Shown: piece after piece, positions 8,859 to 17,828 of the stretch
Layout of the letters: each line of letters begins with the position of its first letter
Position numbering within the stretch: position 1 is the stretch's first letter
Assembly (NCBI RefSeq): GCF_009906955.1
Contig: NZ_CP047656.1
Span: 3,471,001-3,535,000 of the forward strand
Direction of reading: 5' to 3'
Length of the DNA stretch: 64,000 nucleotides
From: Paraglaciecola mesophila
Lineage (GTDB): Bacteria > Pseudomonadota > Gammaproteobacteria > Enterobacterales > Alteromonadaceae
The notes under the pieces: generated by a model
The model's database searches: none
The model's input: only the letters and a program-made list of their open reading frames with translations
What the model was told of the DNA's origin: nothing
Program-made: the position numbers and the translations under genes

Positions 8859-9563
8859 TTATGCGAGAAGCAACGCGCTGATTAAACCTATGAGTCCCCC
8901 GAAGACCCCACCCCAGACAACCAGCCAACCTAAGTGTTTTTTGATCATGGCTTGAATAATGTCTTTGACCATTTTAGGGGTAAGTTCATCTAGACGTTGC
9001 TCAACAATCGATTCGATTTTCTGTTGTACGTCTTGCATCACATTTGGCTGCTCTAACTGACTGCTTAAGGTCTCAAGAAAACGCTCATCTTGGCTTATTT
9101 CGATCAGGGAGATTTTCATTTTTTCTACAAATGGCTGTTTCAGTGGCGTGAGCGCCTCTGCGCCGCCGAACATTCCGAGCATGCTGCCAAAAGAAGAGGC
9201 GTTGATAACTTCAACTAAAGAATCGAACGTTGGTTCTAAATCGACCTTTTCCAATACTGGGACGAGGTCCAGTTTGATCTGTTGATTACCGCTGGTCAGG
9301 AAGCGATTGATATTTTGTTCAGTAAAAAACTGCGTCATCATCAGTTCGCGGATCCCAGCCTTAAACTCTTCAAAGCGCTGGGGAATGACGCCTGAGCCGT
9401 ATAACAGCGGCACTTTTTCAAACAACATGTGTACCGCAAGCCAGTTTGTCACTGCACCAGACAACGCAAATACGCCTATGGTGGTGACCATCATATTTTC
9501 TAACACTAACCCCAATACAAGTAACAGCAGGGCAACTAAATTGGTTAGGATACTTTTGTTCAA
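8859..9563 (-). CDS. DUF445 family membrane protein
   Basis: Protein of 234 residues with a hydrophobic N-terminal pair of helices (about 6-38, LVALLLLVLGLVL then ATTIGVFALSGAVTNW-like), the DUF445 hallmark NWLAVHMLFEKVPLLYGSGVIP, a long soluble helical region, and a C-terminal helix (about 212-234) ending at the membrane. Function of the family is unknown. The ATG is preceded by AAGGAG at eight bases. It appears monocistronic, with its own terminator. Confidence 0.85.
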   Translation of the reverse strand: MNKSILTNLVALLLLVLGLVLENMMVTTIGVFALSGAVTNWLAVHMLFEKVPLLYGSGVIPQRFEEFKAGIRELMMTQFFTEQNINRFLTSGNQQIKLDLVPVLEKVDLEPTFDSLVEVINASSFGSMLGMFGGAEALTPLKQPFVEKMKISLIEISQDERFLETLSSQLEQPNVMQDVQQKIESIVEQRLDELTPKMVKDIIQAMIKKHLGWLVVWGGVFGGLIGLISALLLA

Positions 9564-9837
9564 AATGGCTCCTTAAAGAATGGGTATAAATAACGTGCAA
9601 ACAAGCACAGTTGTCTCGAATTGGCGCTATGCTAGCAGGGCAGCGGGTAGGGTGACAACAGGATTTGCTAGGGAATAAAGGACCGTGCATTTCAGAGATA
9701 AGTTCGAACTAGCCTCGTTGGCATATGAACTACCAATGTGTGGTTTTTGGACAATTTTTGGGAAGCACAAAGTGACGTTAGTCGCGCTAAAAACCGTCGC
9801 CACTTCCCAGTGTCTGCATGTTAAATATATCCATTTA

Positions 9838-9864
9838 ATACCAATTATTTAATGGAATTGGTAT
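9838..9864. repeat. Extragenic palindrome (ATACCAATT ... AATTGGTAT)
   Basis: Perfect 9-bp arms with a 9-nt loop. The element overlaps the last codons and the stop of the acyl-CoA dehydrogenase gene. A related palindrome sits at 12602-12656 next to the stop of the divergent regulator. Short ATACCAATTCC-type palindromes of this kind are common in Alteromonadales and related marine genomes (general knowledge). Confidence 0.8.
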
Positions 9865-11509
9865 AACTTTTGAGCATGCCCCGCTTTATGATTTCATCAA
9901 AAGGTACGCTAGGAGGGAGCGTTCCGAATACCAATCCCTGCTGTTTATCCAATCTGGTTTGGCAAAATGCCTCAGCCATTTGTTGATCCTCCGCGTTTAA
10001 AAGCAGGGCGCCTTGCAGTGCAAGAGCCATTTGCTCAATCACCAAACGACTGCGCACTTCAAGGGTTTCTTGCTCGTCAAAGGCGGTAATAAGGGTTTTG
10101 ATGTGGCTGTCATAAGCGTTATTTTTACCAACTGCCGTATTTAGTTCATCAAACAGCGCTGTTTTTACTTCGGGCTCTTTTCGTAAGGCTCTGAGCACAT
10201 CTAAACATTGTACGTTGGCACTGCCTTCCCAAATAGAATTTAACGGCGCTTGGCGATATAAACGCGGCATGATGTTTTCTTCTACATAACCGATACCGCC
10301 CAAACATTCTTGGGCTTCATTCGCAAATGCAGGGGCACGTTTGCATATCCAATATTTGCCAATCGCGGTGGCGATACGGGATAAACCCGCTTCATGTCTA
10401 TTGGTGCTAGCTAAATCGACAGCTTTGGCTACGCGCATGGTTAAGGCTAGACTGGCTGAGACCTCTAACGTGAGATCCGCCAGTACATTTTTCATAAGGG
10501 GTTGGTCTATGAGTTTTGCGCCAAAGGCTACTCGATGCTGAGTATGGTGCAATGCTTGCACGAGTGCTTGGCGCATCAAAGCGGTCGAGCCAATCATGCA
10601 ATCTAGACGCGTAAGAGAGACCATATCAATGATCAATTTCACACCCTGACCTTCTTCGCCCACTAAATAAGCTGTCGCCCCTTGAAACTCGACTTCTGAC
10701 GAGGCGTTGCTCCAATCACCTAGCTTATCTTTTAAGCGCTGAATACGGACTTGGTTTAACTGACCATCGGGCAATATTCGCGGTAGTAAAAAGCAACTTA
10801 GTCCATTTTCTGTTTGCGCCAATATTAGGTGCGCGTCACATAAAGGGGCAGAAAAAAAGAATTTATGGCCGACAATGTGATAGTTACCATCCGGTTGCTT
10901 TATTGCTTGGGTTGTATTGCGCCGCACATCAGAGCCACCTTGCTTTTCTGTCATCCCCATACCTAGTGTAAGGCCACGCTTTTGCTCGGCGGGTAATGCA
11001 CGGGGGTCGTACTCGCCATTGATCAATTTCTGTGTCCAAAATGCTGGCAAATTCGGTGACTGCTTCAGAACTGCCACTGCCGCATGGGTCATCGTCAAGG
11101 GGCACGACGTGCCTGCGTCTGCTTGATAGTGCATAAACAGGAGTGCGGCTCTAACAACGTGAGCGCCTGCTTGCGATGGATTTCTCCATGAGTAGGCGTG
11201 CACCTGTGACTTCATCGCGGCGGCCATTAACTCATGATACGCAGGATGAAACTCTACAGTGTCTGTTCTGCGCCCGTAACGATCAAATGGCTGAAAGATT
11301 GGCTTATGTCGATTGGCTTGCTCGCCGGCATCCATCAGTTGATGGCCTACCTCATGCCCATAATTTTCCAGTAACTGCTCGGCGTGTTGGCCCCCGTTCA
11401 ACTTGACTGCCGCTTTTAGCAAGTTGTCACACGACCACAAATTGTAGGGAGACATGATCTCTGGTTGGTTTTCTACGTCATGGGTTGTAAAGGAAAAAGC
11501 TGGAGTCAT
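9845..11509 (-). CDS. aidB: AidB-like acyl-CoA dehydrogenase
   Basis: Flavoprotein of 554 residues, the length of E. coli AidB (about 540). Family marks include GMGMTEKQGGSDV (about 190), HKFFFSAP, RLKDKLGDWSNASSEVEF (18 residues near-identical to AidB), ICKRAPAF and LGGIGYVEEN plus NSIWEGSANVQCLDVLR. AidB is induced by alkylation stress and protects DNA or destroys alkylating agents; weak isovaleryl-CoA dehydrogenase activity is reported. I moved the start to the ATG at 11509, which has TAAGG eight bases upstream and an N-terminus that aligns with AidB; the ATG at 11530 has no ribosome binding site. The C-terminus SYTNSIK and the stop codon are supplied by the palindromic repeat, so the tail may be recently altered. 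Divergent from a PaaX-family regulator. Confidence 0.88.
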   Translation of the reverse strand: MTPAFSFTTHDVENQPEIMSPYNLWSCDNLLKAAVKLNGGQHAEQLLENYGHEVGHQLMDAGEQANRHKPIFQPFDRYGRRTDTVEFHPAYHELMAAAMKSQVHAYSWRNPSQAGAHVVRAALLFMHYQADAGTSCPLTMTHAAVAVLKQSPNLPAFWTQKLINGEYDPRALPAEQKRGLTLGMGMTEKQGGSDVRRNTTQAIKQPDGNYHIVGHKFFFSAPLCDAHLILAQTENGLSCFLLPRILPDGQLNQVRIQRLKDKLGDWSNASSEVEFQGATAYLVGEEGQGVKLIIDMVSLTRLDCMIGSTALMRQALVQALHHTQHRVAFGAKLIDQPLMKNVLADLTLEVSASLALTMRVAKAVDLASTNRHEAGLSRIATAIGKYWICKRAPAFANEAQECLGGIGYVEENIMPRLYRQAPLNSIWEGSANVQCLDVLRALRKEPEVKTALFDELNTAVGKNNAYDSHIKTLITAFDEQETLEVRSRLVIEQMALALQGALLLNAEDQQMAEAFCQTRLDKQQGLVFGTLPPSVPFDEIIKRGMLKSYTNSIK

Positions 11510-11612
11510 CGGTGATGCCTTATTGCGCATTTTTTATAACATTACTTAATATGCTCTAATGTGTCAATTTTCGTAATATTTGGTTTCTAAGTGGGTCAGT
11601 TATATGTGATAT

Positions 11613-11629
11613 TTCATATATTTTATGAA
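11613..11629. promoter_or_regulatory. Possible operator in the aidB-paaX divergent region
   Basis: TTCATA and TATGAA flank a 5-base spacer (TATTT), a perfect 6-bp dyad in the 304-bp region between the divergent aidB-like and PaaX-like starts. A second dyad, TACCGCGGTA, lies at 11690-11699. Either could bind the divergent regulator; neither is proven. Confidence 0.35.
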
Positions 11630-11813
11630 GATGCCTGACGAAATCTCGCTGTTGTTCGTCAAATTTTATCTGTCGTATTCTGTGTTGCATACCGCGGTAC
11701 GATGGGAGGCAATACACGGATTTTGCCTGTAGCCAGGCAATTAGGTACATTGTGTGGTTTGTGCGCAAGTTATTAGCAATTTGCTAAGCATCACCAAGGT
11801 GGAAATAGAGAAG

Positions 11814-12602
11814 ATGGAAAAACCCGTCCCTAGGCGCTTGTTACTAAAGTTGCTTGGCTCCCGTTCAGGAATAAAAATGGATGCGGCGAGTGCAGTACGC
11901 GTCGGCGCACTATTTGGTATCACTGAAAACAATATGCGGGTCACGCTCACGCGCTTGCAAGCGGCCGATCTGCTGAATTTAATCGACAGAGGGTTTTATG
12001 CTTTGGGTCAACAAGGGCAAGCGTTAGCCGAAGAGGTTGGGGCATGGCGCAGCATTGAGCAGCAAGTTGGCTCTTGGCAGGGAGAGTGGGTTGGGTTACT
12101 AACGCACACTCAAGCTAAACGTGATCGCAAAGCGCAGCGAGTCACTGCTCGGGCCCTGAAAATGCTCGGTATGCAGGCGATCACCAACGATTTTTATCTA
12201 AGACCTAATAATTTTTCGGCCGGGGTTGGTTATGTGCGTACCCACTTACATAGCTTAGGCGTAGATCCCAGTGCGCCGGTTTTCAAGGTGGCGCAATTTG
12301 ATTCCGACATGGAAGATAAAGCCCGCGATCTTTGGCCGGTGACAGAACTTGAAGCGCGTTATCAACAAGGCATACTTGATATTGAACAAGCGTTAGAACG
12401 CTTACCTAAGTTGTCTTTGAAAGATGCCGCCAAAGAGAGCTATTTAGTGGGGGATAGCGCCTTACAGCAATTGGTTTTCGATCCATTACTACCAGCCCCT
12501 CTAATTAATGAATCACTTCGCCAAGCATTTCGTGCAAAAGTGCAAGAGTATGACCAAATAGGCGAACAGATTTGGCTTCAGTTTCTGCGCGAATCAAGTT
12601 AA
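11814..12602 (+). CDS. PaaX-family transcriptional regulator
   Basis: Protein of 262 residues with an N-terminal winged helix (LLLKLLGSRSG through TENNMRVTLTRLQAADLL, about 8-60), a central PaaX domain, and the C-terminal PaaX block (FDPLLPAPLINESLRQAF, about 223-240, then YDQIGEQIWLQFL). PaaX proteins are repressors that release DNA on binding phenylacetyl-CoA or another acyl-CoA. Here the gene is divergent from an acyl-CoA dehydrogenase homologue, which suggests it controls that gene. The frame is open back to 11754, but MEKPVPRRLLLKLLG fits the family N-terminus better; GAGAAG abuts the chosen ATG and AGGTGG lies 13 bases upstream, so the start is not certain. Confidence 0.82.
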   Translation: MEKPVPRRLLLKLLGSRSGIKMDAASAVRVGALFGITENNMRVTLTRLQAADLLNLIDRGFYALGQQGQALAEEVGAWRSIEQQVGSWQGEWVGLLTHTQAKRDRKAQRVTARALKMLGMQAITNDFYLRPNNFSAGVGYVRTHLHSLGVDPSAPVFKVAQFDSDMEDKARDLWPVTELEARYQQGILDIEQALERLPKLSLKDAAKESYLVGDSALQQLVFDPLLPAPLINESLRQAFRAKVQEYDQIGEQIWLQFLRESS

Positions 12603-12656
12603 TACCAGTTCCATTTAATTTTCGCTGAGTGGTTAATAATTTATTGGAATTGGTAT
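12602..12656. repeat. Extragenic palindrome, second copy
   Basis: Left arm ATACCAGTTCCA (12602-12613) and right arm TGGAATTGGTAT (12645-12656) pair with one mismatch around a 31-nt loop. It starts on the last base of the PaaX-family stop codon and is the same sequence family as the element at 9838-9864. Confidence 0.75.
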
Positions 12657-12973
12657 GAGAGAAGTAGTACGGGCTCAGCTTTACGTTTTTGGCTAGCGCA
12701 AATTCATTCAATCTTCATTTTTTAATTTTCAGCGAATATCTTATTAACGAATACGAATGGGAAGTTTAATTAGTTGTGTGAGAGAAAAAATTACCCAATT
12801 AAATTAATAAGTAAGCTCTTTTTAACGGCACTAAAACGTTAGGCTGGATAATATTATTGCCAATTGTACCAGGTTAAATGTAGCGATTTGGCTTGTACTG
12901 ACTGTTGAAAAGCACTGGGTGGTGATGTAGGTTATTATTTTGATGCCCCTGCCCAAAAGGTATATGGACTATG
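12603..12973. other. 371-bp intergenic stretch
   Basis: Apart from the palindrome at 12602-12656 it is AT-rich and holds only the presumed promoter of the downstream peptidase gene. No small gene or RNA was recognised. Confidence 0.6.
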
Positions 12974-14953
12974 ATGAAACGGACTTTGGTGGCCATACTG
13001 GTCTTTTATGCTTCATTCATTTCTGCGAATGAAGACCTACCCCTAGCATATTTTATCAAACACGGTGACTATCTCGACTTACAGCTTTCTCCTGATGGCA
13101 AATACCTAGCTGCCCGTATCCGTATCGATAATAAAGTAATTCTGGGGATCCTCTCTACGAACGATATGAAGATAGTTGGCGGTGTGCGGCCGCAAAATAA
13201 CGACATTATTCACACTGTTACTTGGGCGAATAATGAACGCCTTGTGTTTGAATATGCTGAAAAGCAGTCCTCTCTGGACAGGCCGGTCCCTACGGGGGAG
13301 TTATATGCCATTAACTACGATGGTAGCAAAAATACAATGCTCTATGGTTATCGTGCAAATGACGCAAAAACAGGCAGCCGACTCTCTAACAAAGATGATG
13401 TTCTTGCCAGTCAAGAGGTAATAAGCTTATTGGAAAATGATGACAGGCATATTCTTATTAGTGAATATCCATGGGACAAAGATGGCAGTCGCTATTACGA
13501 CAACCGGGTAAGACCGGCGCAGATAAGCAAGCTAAACATTATCTCGGGGAAAAAGCGAAAAGTAGATGTATTACCTCACAAAAGTAGCAGTGCCTTAGCG
13601 ACAAAAAATGGTCAGATTGTTTTTATGAGATGGCAGGACGAAGAGGGTAAATATCACGCTGCATACAGAGAAGACAATGAGAGTGAGTGGAAGAGCCTAA
13701 AGGATGTGTTTAACGTAGGTAAAAATTTTATTCCTAGGGGCTTAAGTGAAGATGAAAAATTCGTTTACATGTCAGGATTTACCGGTGAAGAGGGGATTTT
13801 TACCTATTTTAAATTAGATCTTGCTACTGGGCAGTACGTTGAGATTTTCGAGCCACATGATACTGATATAGAGCAAGTGGTATATGACAAAAACGGCCTG
13901 CCTGCCGTGGGAATTACTTATCCTGGCAAAGCTCAGTATGTTTATGCAAAAGACGGATCCCCAACGAGTAAGCTGCATAAGTCATTAGCCGGAGCCTTCA
14001 AAGGACAAACCGTCAGCATTGCCAGCCATACCAGAGATTGGAAAACCTTGCTGGTACATGTACGAAGTGATGTGAATCCGGGAGAGTATTACTTATTCGA
14101 TCGCGAAACCCTTGCTGCACGTTTTATTTGGGCAAATAGTTCATGGATAGACCCTAGACTACTCGCAGCCATGAAACCTATTCAGGTGAAAGCCTCTGAC
14201 GGTGAAATGATCAATGGTTATCTCACGCTGCCTAAGCAGAAAAGTGACGAACAAAAGCCGCCTCTTGTGGTTATGATTCATGGCGGCCCTCATCAAACTG
14301 GCACTAGAGATTTTTGGGATTACAACAGTGAAACACAACTCTTAGCTAGCCGTGGTTACGCCGTGATGCAAATGAACTTCCGGGGCAGTGATGGATACGG
14401 AGAGAGATATAAATCACTAGGTTATCGCCAATGGGGCGGTAAAATGATCGATGATATAAATGACTCGGTTAAATGGGCGATAGAGCAACAGTATGTAGAT
14501 GGCGATAATATTTGTGCATATGGGGCAAGTTACGGTGGCTACGCTGCGCTTATGACAGCGGTGAAAGAGCCCGACCTGTACAATTGTACGATAGGCTATG
14601 TAGGTATTTACGATTTACAATACATGTTCACAGAAAGTGATATACCCAACAACTGGGGCGGAAAAGCCTATTTACAGCGTGTACTGGGAAATGACCAAGC
14701 GCAGTTAAAAGCCTACTCTCCGTTATATCATGCAGATAAAATCAAAGCGAAAGTGATGTTAATTCACGGCTCAGAAGATAGACGAGTACCGGAGATTAAC
14801 TCAGAAGCGCTGTCTGAGGCACTAACCAAAGTTGGAAATCCACCAAAGTATTTAAAATACTCTCAAGCTGGCCACGGTGTATTTGATGAAGAAGATCGAC
14901 GAGAACTCTATCAGGGGCTGCTTGATTTTCTTGATGAAAATTTAAAGCATTAA
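12974..14953 (+). CDS. Exported S9-family prolyl oligopeptidase-like peptidase
   Basis: Serine peptidase of 659 residues with a signal peptide (KRTLVAILVFYASFISA, cleavage near residue 18) and so probably periplasmic. Residues 30-380 look like the seven-bladed propeller found in S9 enzymes (repeated LSPDGKYLAAR-type strands). The C-terminal alpha/beta-hydrolase domain carries the oxyanion region MIHGGPH, nucleophile elbow GASYGGYAA (Ser about 521), the Asp in HGSEDRRVP and the His in AGHGVF. The layout matches dipeptidyl/acylaminoacyl peptidases (S9C). Two ATGs are in tandem (12971, 12974); AAAGG lies upstream of both and the choice changes one residue. It stands alone between palindrome and glmS terminator. 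Confidence 0.88.
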   Translation: MKRTLVAILVFYASFISANEDLPLAYFIKHGDYLDLQLSPDGKYLAARIRIDNKVILGILSTNDMKIVGGVRPQNNDIIHTVTWANNERLVFEYAEKQSSLDRPVPTGELYAINYDGSKNTMLYGYRANDAKTGSRLSNKDDVLASQEVISLLENDDRHILISEYPWDKDGSRYYDNRVRPAQISKLNIISGKKRKVDVLPHKSSSALATKNGQIVFMRWQDEEGKYHAAYREDNESEWKSLKDVFNVGKNFIPRGLSEDEKFVYMSGFTGEEGIFTYFKLDLATGQYVEIFEPHDTDIEQVVYDKNGLPAVGITYPGKAQYVYAKDGSPTSKLHKSLAGAFKGQTVSIASHTRDWKTLLVHVRSDVNPGEYYLFDRETLAARFIWANSSWIDPRLLAAMKPIQVKASDGEMINGYLTLPKQKSDEQKPPLVVMIHGGPHQTGTRDFWDYNSETQLLASRGYAVMQMNFRGSDGYGERYKSLGYRQWGGKMIDDINDSVKWAIEQQYVDGDNICAYGASYGGYAALMTAVKEPDLYNCTIGYVGIYDLQYMFTESDIPNNWGGKAYLQRVLGNDQAQLKAYSPLYHADKIKAKVMLIHGSEDRRVPEINSEALSEALTKVGNPPKYLKYSQAGHGVFDEEDRRELYQGLLDFLDENLKH

Positions 14954-15002
14954 TTCAGCCTATTTGTAAAACGCCGATAAAGAGTGTTTCGGGTTTTGAG
15001 AG

Positions 15003-15027
15003 AAAAAACCCGCTTTTAAAGCGGGTT
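15003..15027 (-). terminator. Rho-independent terminator after glmS
   Basis: AACCCGC and GCGGGTT pair around a TTTTAAA-rich loop. On the minus strand the stem is followed by a T-run. It lies 67 bp past the glmS stop and could also serve the convergent peptidase gene. Confidence 0.85.
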
Positions 15028-15093
15028 AGAAAAACTTATATCAATTTCAAACTTTAACTTGAACGCACAAAAATAACCATAAAAATCAAAAGT

Positions 15094-16926
15094 TTATTCG
15101 ACTGTGACCGACTTGGCTAGGTTGCGAGGTTGGTCTACATCCGTGCCTTTGATAATCGCTACGTAGTATGACAATAACTGTAGCGGTAGGGTGTAAATAA
15201 TCGGTGCGATGGCCGCTGAACAATGGGGGACATTGATGACGCGCATGGTTTTGTCGCTTTTGAAGTGGGCTTCTTTATCGGCAAATACGTACATGATACC
15301 GCCCCTTGCGCGCACTTCTTCCACGTTCGATTTAAGTTTTTCTAACAGCTCGTTATTAGGAGCGACCACGATAACGGGCATTTCGTCATCAATAAGGGCT
15401 AACGGGCCGTGCTTCAATTCGCCTGACGCGTAAGCCTCAGCGTGAATGTAAGATATTTCCTTGAGCTTCAGGGCACCTTCCATTGCGATAGGGTATTGAT
15501 CCCCACGACCTAGAAATAAGCTGTGATGCTTGTCGGCAAATTCTTCCGCTAGGTCTTTAATGCCTTGGGTTAGGCTTAAGGTTTCCTCTAATTTACTTGG
15601 CAAGCTATGTAAGCCGTCAACTATGGCTTTATGATCTGCTTCACTCATGCCGTTGTGCTTACCTAATGCGAGCGTTAGCATCAAAAAGCCGGTAAGTTGG
15701 GTGGTGAAAGCTTTGGTCGAGGCAACGCCGATTTCTGCGCCCGCTAGCGTCATAAAAGCAAGATCTGACTCGCGCACCAAGGATGAGCCCGGCACATTGC
15801 AAATGGTTAGACTTGAGCTGTAGCCTAAGCTTTTTGCCAAACGCAGGGCGGCCAGCGTGTCGGCGGTTTCACCGGATTGCGAGATGGTGACTAACAAGCT
15901 GTTCGGGTGAACAAAAGATTTCCGATAACGAAATTCGGATGCAATTTCCACGTTGCATGACACATTGGCATATTGCTCTAACCAGTATTTGGCGGTCATA
16001 CCTGAGTGATAACTGGTGCCACAGGCAACGATTTGTACGTGTTTGATGGTGGCAAGAATACTGTCTGCATCCTGACCGAAAATATTGGGGCTGATGTCGT
16101 GCTCACCAAGGCGACCCTGTAGGCAATTGCGCACAACGGTGGGCTGCTCGTGGATTTCTTTGAGCATGTAATGGCGATAACCCGCTTTGTCGCCTGCATC
16201 GTGTTCAATATCTGACTCGACGATGTCCCGTTGCACTATTTGACCGTCTTGGTCATAAACGGTTACGTTGCTGCGAGTCACTTCTGCTACATCACCTTCT
16301 TCTAGGTACATAAAACGGCGTGTTACCGGCAACAGAGCCATTTGGTCCGAGGCGATAAAGTTTTCACCAATACCAAAGCCGATCACCAGTGGGCTGCCTG
16401 AGCGGGCGACTATCATGCGCTCAGGGTCATTTTTATCGATAATGACAGTGCCATAGGCCCCTTCGAACTTTTTCACTGCATTATGTACGGCTTGCAGTAG
16501 GTCTGCCCCTTGGTCAATTTCAAAATGCACTTGATGGGCAATGGATTCGGTATCTGTGTCTGAATCAAAACCATAACCTTTAGCGGTAAGTTCACTGCGC
16601 AGGTGTTGGTAATTTTCAATAATGCCATTGTGAACAACCGCGATGCGTTCAGAGGAAAAATGCGGATGGGCGTTTGCTTCTGTAACACCACCATGGGTTG
16701 CCCAGCGCGTATGGGCTATGCCGATATTGCCTTTTGATGGGTGATTGTGTAGTGCATCTGCAAGTTCTTTCACTTTACCTGTACGGCGAGTACGGGTTAA
16801 GTGACCTTCGCCGTCCAGCAAAGCCACACCTGCGGAATCGTACCCGCGATATTCGAGACGTTTTAAGCCTTCAAGTAATATTTCGACCACGTTACGTTCG
16901 GCAATCGCGCCAACAATCCCACACAT
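15094..16926 (-). CDS. glmS: Glutamine-fructose-6-phosphate aminotransferase (isomerizing)
   Basis: Makes glucosamine-6-phosphate from fructose-6-phosphate and glutamine, the first step towards UDP-GlcNAc. The mature N-terminal nucleophile Cys follows Met (MCGIVGAIA). The glutaminase domain has [10 protein letters not shown] and HTRWATHG, and two SIS isomerase domains follow ([31 protein letters not shown], and the C-terminal LAKSVTVE). At 610 residues it is full length. Its start lies 3 bp after the stop of a DeoR-family regulator, so the two are one operon. No glmS ribozyme-like leader is possible in this 3-bp gap. Confidence 0.97.
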   Translation of the reverse strand: MCGIVGAIAERNVVEILLEGLKRLEYRGYDSAGVALLDGEGHLTRTRRTGKVKELADALHNHPSKGNIGIAHTRWATHGGVTEANAHPHFSSERIAVVHNGIIENYQHLRSELTAKGYGFDSDTDTESIAHQVHFEIDQGADLLQAVHNAVKKFEGAYGTVIIDKNDPERMIVARSGSPLVIGFGIGENFIASDQMALLPVTRRFMYLEEGDVAEVTRSNVTVYDQDGQIVQRDIVESDIEHDAGDKAGYRHYMLKEIHEQPTVVRNCLQGRLGEHDISPNIFGQDADSILATIKHVQIVACGTSYHSGMTAKYWLEQYANVSCNVEIASEFRYRKSFVHPNSLLVTISQSGETADTLAALRLAKSLGYSSSLTICNVPGSSLVRESDLAFMTLAGAEIGVASTKAFTTQLTGFLMLTLALGKHNGMSEADHKAIVDGLHSLPSKLEETLSLTQGIKDLAEEFADKHHSLFLGRGDQYPIAMEGALKLKEISYIHAEAYASGELKHGPLALIDDEMPVIVVAPNNELLEKLKSNVEEVRARGGIMYVFADKEAHFKSDKTMRVINVPHCSAAIAPIIYTLPLQLLSYYVAIIKGTDVDQPRNLAKSVTVE

Positions 16927-16929
16927 AGA

Positions 16930-17709
16930 TTATGCTCCAATTCGGTTAGTTTGGGCGCAAATGACTTTTACGCCTTGTTGTTCAATATGTTGTTTATCGC
17001 TTGGTGCGATAAATTCGTCCGTGACCAAGATTGATATTGCCTGCCAGGGCAGCTCAACATTGGGTATTTTGCGCTGTAATTTTTCTGATTCTGCCATCAC
17101 AACCACTTCGCTGGAAACCTCTGCCATGACTTGGGTCAGTTGGGTTAGTTCGTTGAAGGTCGTCGTTCCTGTATTTAAATCTAAACCAGCGGCACCAATA
17201 AATGCTTGGTCGAAATTGTATGCACGTAATACTTGTTCCGCCATTTTTCCTTGAAAGGCATGGGATTGCGGGTCCCATGTGCCGCCTGTCATTATGACTT
17301 TGGGCTCGTTCTCCCCTTCTAGCAGGGTATTAGCTACATGCAAAGAGTTGGTCATAACGACTAAGCCAAGCTTACTTTTTAACAAGGGAATGAGTGCAGC
17401 TGTGGTGCTCCCGCTATCGATAATGATGCGGTTGTGATCTTTGATGAGTTTCTGGGCGGCCTCAGCAATAGCAATCTTGCGTGCTGAAAGTTTCTCACTG
17501 GATAACTCTGACGCATCTTGCGGCAAAGGAACCGCCCCGCCAAACTTTCGCAACAACAGGCCGTTATTTTCTAGTTCGGTCAGATCTTTACGGATCGTGA
17601 CCTCAGAAGTAGAGAACAACTGGGCAAGTTCATCCACCATGACTTCACGGTGAATATTAAGGCGCTCAATAATAGCGCGGCGACGTTGTTGAGTATTTCG
17701 TTTTTGCAT
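16930..17709 (-). CDS. glmR: DeoR-family regulator, GlmR-like
   Basis: DeoR/GlpR-type repressor of 259 residues. An N-terminal HTH (QQRRRAIIERLNIHREVMVDELAQLF onward, about 7-60) is followed by a sugar-phosphate-binding DeoRC domain with IDSGSTTAALIPLL and the family signature GAAGLDLNTG. The gene is immediately upstream of glmS, the position of glmR in pseudomonads, so control of amino-sugar synthesis is likely. The start codon is directly preceded by TTTC-rich repeats and lacks any ribosome binding site, so it may be translated from a very short or leaderless message. The glmR name is by context. Confidence 0.82.
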   Translation of the reverse strand: MQKRNTQQRRRAIIERLNIHREVMVDELAQLFSTSEVTIRKDLTELENNGLLLRKFGGAVPLPQDASELSSEKLSARKIAIAEAAQKLIKDHNRIIIDSGSTTAALIPLLKSKLGLVVMTNSLHVANTLLEGENEPKVIMTGGTWDPQSHAFQGKMAEQVLRAYNFDQAFIGAAGLDLNTGTTTFNELTQLTQVMAEVSSEVVVMAESEKLQRKIPNVELPWQAISILVTDEFIAPSDKQHIEQQGVKVICAQTNRIGA

Positions 17710-17740
17710 GAAACGAAATATATATGTTTCGAAATGAAAG
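17710..17740 (-). promoter_or_regulatory. Candidate DeoR-family operator touching the glmR start codon
   Basis: On the plus strand, GAAAC (17710-17714) and GTTTC (17726-17730) form a dyad and CGAAA/TTTCG (17714-17718, 17727-17731) a second overlapping one, followed by GAAATGAAAG. Read towards the gene these are repeated TTTC(A/G)TTTC elements, the kind of repeat bound by AgaR/GlpR-like repressors. Placement next to the ATG suggests autorepression. Confidence 0.5.
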
Positions 17741-17783
17741 ATAAAGCCTTTCTTTTTACCCTAAGACGCTTTGCTCAGATATA

Positions 17784-17811
17784 AAAAAACCTTCGCGGAC
17801 GAAGGTTTTTT
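17784..17811 (-). terminator. Rho-independent terminator after glmU
   Basis: ACCTTCG / CGAAGGT stem with loop CGGA, flanked by six A on one side and six T on the other. It lies 18 bp past the glmU stop and separates glmU from glmR-glmS, so the latter have their own promoter. Confidence 0.93.
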
Positions 17812-17828
17812 GTCGTTATATGCTGGGG

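Noticed and set aside
15003..16926. glmS ribozyme
   Set aside because: glmS starts 3 bp after the upstream gene, which leaves no room for a 5' leader; the nearby hairpin is a 3' terminator.
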